From positions 16,868-25,508 of the forward strand of contig DXZO01000021.1 of NCBI GenBank assembly GCA_019419625.1: a stretch of 8,641 nt of DNA, read 5' to 3'. How positions within the stretch are numbered: the first letter of the stretch is position 1; every line of letters starts with the position of its first letter. The translations under genes were made by a program, and so were the position numbers. The stretch is from Collinsella sp. Its GTDB lineage: Bacteria > Actinomycetota > Coriobacteriia > Coriobacteriales > Coriobacteriaceae. The notes under the pieces were generated by a model. That model saw nothing but the letters and a program-made list of their open reading frames with translations. It searched no databases and had not been told where the DNA came from. Positions 6,340 to 8,641 of the stretch are shown piece after piece.

Positions 6340-6747
6340 GTGCGCAAGGCACTGGCACAACCTCATACCAAGCAGTTCCTCAAGTTCGCTGTCGTGGGCC
6401 TTATCTCCTTTGGCATCGACTGGGGTATGCTCATTGCGCTCGTCGAGCTGTTTCACCTCGACTTTTTGATGAGCACCACGGTCTCGTTTACCACCTCCGT
6501 TGTGGTCAACTACTGGCTCAGCATGAAGTACGTGTTCGACCATCGCGAGGGCATGAGCCGCAAGCGCGAGTTCACGATCTTCACTATCCTGTCGGTGATT
6601 GGCCTGGGCCTCAACGACCTGTACATGTTTGTGGGCGTCACGTTTTTGAGCATCGGCTACCAGGCCATGAAGGCCATCGCCACGTTCCTCGTCACCTGGT
6701 ACAACTACTTCAGCCGCCGCTTCTTCCTCGAGGGCGCACGGTCGTAG
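6340..6747 (+). CDS. GtrA family four-helix membrane protein, second copy
   Basis: The 135-residue product is a paralogue of the preceding protein. Helices lie at about 13-34, 42-60, 78-100 and 108-126. KFAVVG (15-20), NYWLSMKYVF (57-66), GMSRKREF (71-78), LSVIGLGLND (84-93) and WYNYFSRRFFLEG (120-132) line up position by position with the first copy. The middle loop and third helix are the best conserved, while the extracytoplasmic segments differ. That pattern fits the same fold working on a different substrate or as the second half of a heterodimer. The start is GTG at 6340 with only a weak GGA (6328-6330) upstream. An ATG at 6330 is followed at once by TGA and cannot serve. A 218-base gap with a possible terminator and promoter precedes it, so it may be transcribed on its own. 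A very strong terminator follows. Confidence 0.9.
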   Translation: MRKALAQPHTKQFLKFAVVGLISFGIDWGMLIALVELFHLDFLMSTTVSFTTSVVVNYWLSMKYVFDHREGMSRKREFTIFTILSVIGLGLNDLYMFVGVTFLSIGYQAMKAIATFLVTWYNYFSRRFFLEGARS

Positions 6748-6773
6748 TCGATTCGCTATTTGCTTGAATGTAT

Positions 6774-6807
6774 AACCGGTTGGAATTCCCATTCCAACCG
6801 GTTTTTT
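6774..6807 (+). terminator. Strong Rho-independent terminator after the GtrA genes
   Basis: AACCGGTTGGAAT (6774-6786) and ATTCCAACCGGTT (6791-6803) form a perfect 13-bp stem with a TCCC loop, running into six T (6802-6807). It begins 26 bases after the second GtrA stop and ends the rightward block. Confidence 0.95.
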
Positions 6808-6846
6808 GTTTGCCGAGAGACCCGGCGACCCAATCCCATTCACATG

Positions 6847-6884
6847 AAAAACGGGCGGCCCGGATGTTTGTCCGAACCGCCCGT
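6847..6884 (-). terminator. Rho-independent terminator of the surface-protein operon
   Basis: On the plus strand ACGGGCGG (6851-6858) pairs with CCGCCCGT (6877-6884). After a 2x2 internal loop CGGA (6861-6864) pairs with TCCG (6871-6874) around TGTTTG. The run of five A at 6847-6851 gives five T after the stem on the minus strand. It lies 22 bases beyond the DUF4430 gene stop. Confidence 0.93.
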
Positions 6885-6906
6885 CTGGCACGCTATGTCG
6901 AGGCCT

Positions 6907-7800
6907 CTAGCCTGTAACGTAATACCAGACCACGTTGTCGCCATTGGAGAGAACGTAGTTACTGCAGGCCGTCATGGGCGTTGTGCCGTTGACGGAGTAC
7001 ATCCAGCCGCTCGTGCCACCGTACTGCTTCTCGGCCAAACCACCAATCGCGGAGACATACGTGCCGTACGACGAGCCATGTGCGTTAACGGAAAGGCCCA
7101 GCGCGCACAGGGCATCATAGACGGTAGCGCCTTCGTTAAAGGTAAAGGTGCCACCAGAAGACACAGGATTGCCCACAGCGCTCGATGTGACCGAAACCGT
7201 CACTGTTACGTAGCTGGACTCCTGCGAGCCGCTCTGGCCGCCCGAGGAGGCGTTTCCACCATTAGAGGATGAGGCTCCATCAGACGACTGGCCACCGCCA
7301 GACGCATTGGAAGTATCACCGGCTCCCGTATTTTGGGCAGCGGATTTATCGCCAGACTTCTTGCCGTCCTGGTCCTCGGACTTCTTGTTATCCGAGTTCT
7401 TGTCCGATTCCTTGTTTGAAGACTCGGAATCGTCCTTGGACTTGGACTCATCAGAATGCTTGGACTCATCTTTTGCGTCATTCGATGACTTGGAATCCTT
7501 GGAACTGGCCTCGTCCGAAGTCGTAGTCGAGCCAGACACCTTGGTGTCCTTGGTGACGACGCTCTCCCCCGTCACGGTCTGAATGATCCAGTCGATGGAC
7601 CAGGCACCGCTCTCGGAAGGATGGACGAAACCCAGCGAGACGACGATCAGAATGGTGCACGCGGCAGTCAGGACGCCGAGGAGCGTCTTGCGACGAGGGG
7701 CGGACGCCGCCGAAGCGGCGCCCTGTTGCTTTGCTTCGTCGAACTGAATGAACGAGGAATCTGGTTGCTTGGGGTCAGCGTCCTTGGATTTATTGGACAC
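6907..7800 (-). CDS. Membrane-anchored surface protein with C-terminal DUF4430 (transcobalamin-C-like) domain
   Basis: The 297-residue protein has a cytoplasmic N-terminus (1-37), one membrane helix (about 39-59, LLGVLTAACTILIVVSLGFV) preceded by Arg-Arg-Lys, an extracellular Ser/Lys/Asp-rich stalk (about 90-155), a Gly/Ser/Asn linker (155-195) and a C-terminal domain (about 196-297). That domain has the marks of DUF4430, which resembles the C-terminal part of transcobalamin: TFTFNEGATVYDAL (218-231), LSVNAHGSSYGTYVSAIGG (236-254), GGTSGWMYSVNG (261-272) and the final NGDNVVWYYV (286-295). Ligand binding is inferred from the fold family; the ligand is unknown. GTG at 7800 is chosen because AGGTGA (plus 7806-7811) lies five bases before it. 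A GTG at 7809 abuts the upstream stop and has no ribosome site. It is the second gene of an operon with the larger surface protein and ends in a strong terminator. Confidence 0.88.
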   Translation of the reverse strand: MSNKSKDADPKQPDSSFIQFDEAKQQGAASAASAPRRKTLLGVLTAACTILIVVSLGFVHPSESGAWSIDWIIQTVTGESVVTKDTKVSGSTTTSDEASSKDSKSSNDAKDESKHSDESKSKDDSESSNKESDKNSDNKKSEDQDGKKSGDKSAAQNTGAGDTSNASGGGQSSDGASSSNGGNASSGGQSGSQESSYVTVTVSVTSSAVGNPVSSGGTFTFNEGATVYDALCALGLSVNAHGSSYGTYVSAIGGLAEKQYGGTSGWMYSVNGTTPMTACSNYVLSNGDNVVWYYVTG

Positions 7801-7805
7801 AGCCC

Positions 7806-7811
7806 TCACCT
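7806..7811 (-). promoter_or_regulatory. Ribosome binding site overlapping the upstream stop codon
   Basis: Minus-strand AGGTGA shares its first two bases with the TAG stop of the upstream surface-protein gene (plus 7810-7812) and precedes the GTG at 7800 by five bases. Nine bases separate the stop from the GTG, an arrangement that favours translational coupling. Confidence 0.7.
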
Positions 7812-8641
7812 ACCGACGTTTGGTGAACACGAACACGCCGACGATGGCGAGACCGATGACGCCGGCGGCAACGCCAACAATGGCGAGCGGGTTGGTGCCA
7901 GTCTCCTGCTCGGAAGCACCAGAGGACTTCTTAGCAGTGGTCGTGGAAGCAGCACCCGTATCGGACTTGGAATCGGACTTCTTGTCGGACTTGTTGTCCT
8001 TCTTGTCAGACTTCTTGTCAGACTTCTTCTCGTCCTTCTTATCGGACTTATCGGTGTCCTTCTTGTCGGGCTTGTTGTCCTTGGTCTCGGTCTTGGTCGA
8101 CACCGTCGTCTTGGTCGTCGGCTTATGACCCGGGGCGATAGCGCCGCCGGCCTGCTGGCCCTTCGTGCCGGAGCCAGAACCCGTGCCAGTGCCGGCACCA
8201 GCACCGGAACCGTTACCAGCGCCACCATTGCCGCCATTGGAGCCAGAGCCGCCATTGCCGCCAGGGTTAACAGCATTCTTGGTCCACTTGGCATACAGCG
8301 TCAGATCGGCCGTCACCGGCGCGCTAAAGTCATACGCCTGCGTGCAAGCCTCATCGGTGAACCAACCGCCGAAAGTGTAGCCCTTGCACTGTGGCTGAGT
8401 CGAGGGCTCCGTCGCCGCCTTGCCTTCCTTCACGCGTTGAGAATCGGGCATCGCCGCATCCTTACCGTTGGCGTCGAACGTCACGGTATAGCGTTTGACC
8501 CTTTGGCCATTACCCTTGACAGCAAACAGCTTGCCCGAGTCATTGACATAGTAGAGTGAACCATCGGATCCGACCGAAATAGAAGCCATGCAGTACTGCT
8601 GGTCGCCCGCAACGGGCGTATAAAGCAGCTCGGCCTCGTCA
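7810..8641 (-). CDS. Surface protein, C-terminal part: beta-propeller blade, InlB B-repeat, charged stalk, membrane anchor
   Basis: The frame is open to the right edge, so the N-terminus is outside and 276 residues are visible (numbered from base 8640). Residues 19-41, with VGSDGSLYYVNDSGKLFAV (23-41), look like the last blade of a PQQ-like beta-propeller. Residues 51-120 are an InlB/Listeria-Bacteroides B-repeat: YTVTFDANG (51-59), KGYTFGGWFTDEACTQAYDF (86-105) and LTLYAKWT (113-120). A Gly/Ser/Asn linker (126-170) and a Lys/Asp/Ser-rich stalk (about 180-228, repeats of KSDKK) follow. The end is a hydrophobic helix (about 251-272) and TKRR, the layout of a sortase signal, but the LPxTG position reads EQETG (244-248). 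It is therefore probably membrane-anchored with its bulk outside. The missing N-terminus should carry a signal peptide and more propeller repeats. Its role as adhesin or binding protein is inferred. It is upstream of, and probably cotranscribed with, the DUF4430 gene. Confidence 0.85.
   Translation of the reverse strand, partial: DEAELLYTPVAGDQQYCMASISVGSDGSLYYVNDSGKLFAVKGNGQRVKRYTVTFDANGKDAAMPDSQRVKEGKAATEPSTQPQCKGYTFGGWFTDEACTQAYDFSAPVTADLTLYAKWTKNAVNPGGNGGSGSNGGNGGAGNGSGAGAGTGTGSGSGTKGQQAGGAIAPGHKPTTKTTVSTKTETKDNKPDKKDTDKSDKKDEKKSDKKSDKKDNKSDKKSDSKSDTGAASTTTAKKSSGASEQETGTNPLAIVGVAAGVIGLAIVGVFVFTKRR
7963..8088 (-). repeat. Degenerate short tandem repeats coding the Lys/Asp/Ser stalk
   Basis: Plus-strand units such as GACTTCTTGTC(A/G) recur in frame many times, giving repeated KSDKK-type peptides. 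The array could change length by slippage or recombination. The neighbouring gene has a looser version of the same words at about 7340-7500. Confidence 0.6.

Noticed and set aside
6211..6891. 226-codon minus-strand frame across the second GtrA gene
   Set aside because: It crosses the strong terminators at 6774-6807 and 6847-6884 and lies antisense to a clear GtrA gene; its composition is Ala/His/Gln/Glu-rich noise.
7340..8088. CRISPR-like array
   Set aside because: The repeats are short, in frame, degenerate and lack unique spacers; they code for the low-complexity stalks.
7621..8559. 312-codon open frame on the plus strand across the surface-protein genes
   Set aside because: It runs opposite to two well-supported minus-strand genes, and its Leu/Val/Gly-rich product is the shadow of the Lys/Asp/Ser and Gly repeats. 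It has no credible domain.

Overview
The window is high-GC DNA packed with short-spaced genes on both strands. Codon choice, the gene set (DegV, class III fructose-bisphosphatase, small GtrA proteins, Lys/Ser/Asp-rich surface proteins with an InlB B-repeat and a DUF4430 domain) and the overall layout suggest an anaerobic gut actinobacterium of the Coriobacteriia, most like Collinsella. This is inferred from gene content and remembered protein families, not from a database search.

Left part (1-2484): the 3' part of an RsmB/NOP-type RNA m5C methyltransferase gene runs in from the left edge. It converges on a 56-residue membrane-protein gene that is easily missed. After a short gap comes a TIM-barrel protein of the 'hydrolase' family of unknown function, with an acidic N-terminal extension, no Shine-Dalgarno sequence and a -10-like hexamer so close to its ATG that the mRNA may be leaderless. 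A strong hairpin terminator ends it.

Middle part (2520-6807): a DegV (FakB-like, fatty-acid-binding) gene points left and a class III fructose-1,6-bisphosphatase gene (fbp) points right. Between them are 320 bases of non-coding DNA containing an extended -10 promoter for degV, short repeated motifs and, just upstream of fbp, a perfect 10-bp inverted repeat with a 10-nt spacer that looks like an operator. Two tandem GtrA-type four-helix membrane proteins follow fbp. A very strong terminator closes the rightward block.

Right part (6847-8641, minus strand): a two-gene surface-protein operon. The upstream gene, cut by the window edge, encodes what looks like the last blade of a PQQ-like beta-propeller, an InlB/Listeria-Bacteroides B-repeat, a Gly-rich and Lys/Asp/Ser-rich stalk and a C-terminal membrane anchor with a degenerate sortase-signal layout. 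The downstream gene starts 10 bases after that stop, with its ribosome binding site overlapping the stop codon. It encodes an N-terminally anchored protein with a similar stalk and a C-terminal DUF4430 (transcobalamin-C-like) domain. The two products probably sit together on the cell surface and may bind a small molecule or another surface ligand. Of everything here this pair and the fbp operator-like site are the least explained.
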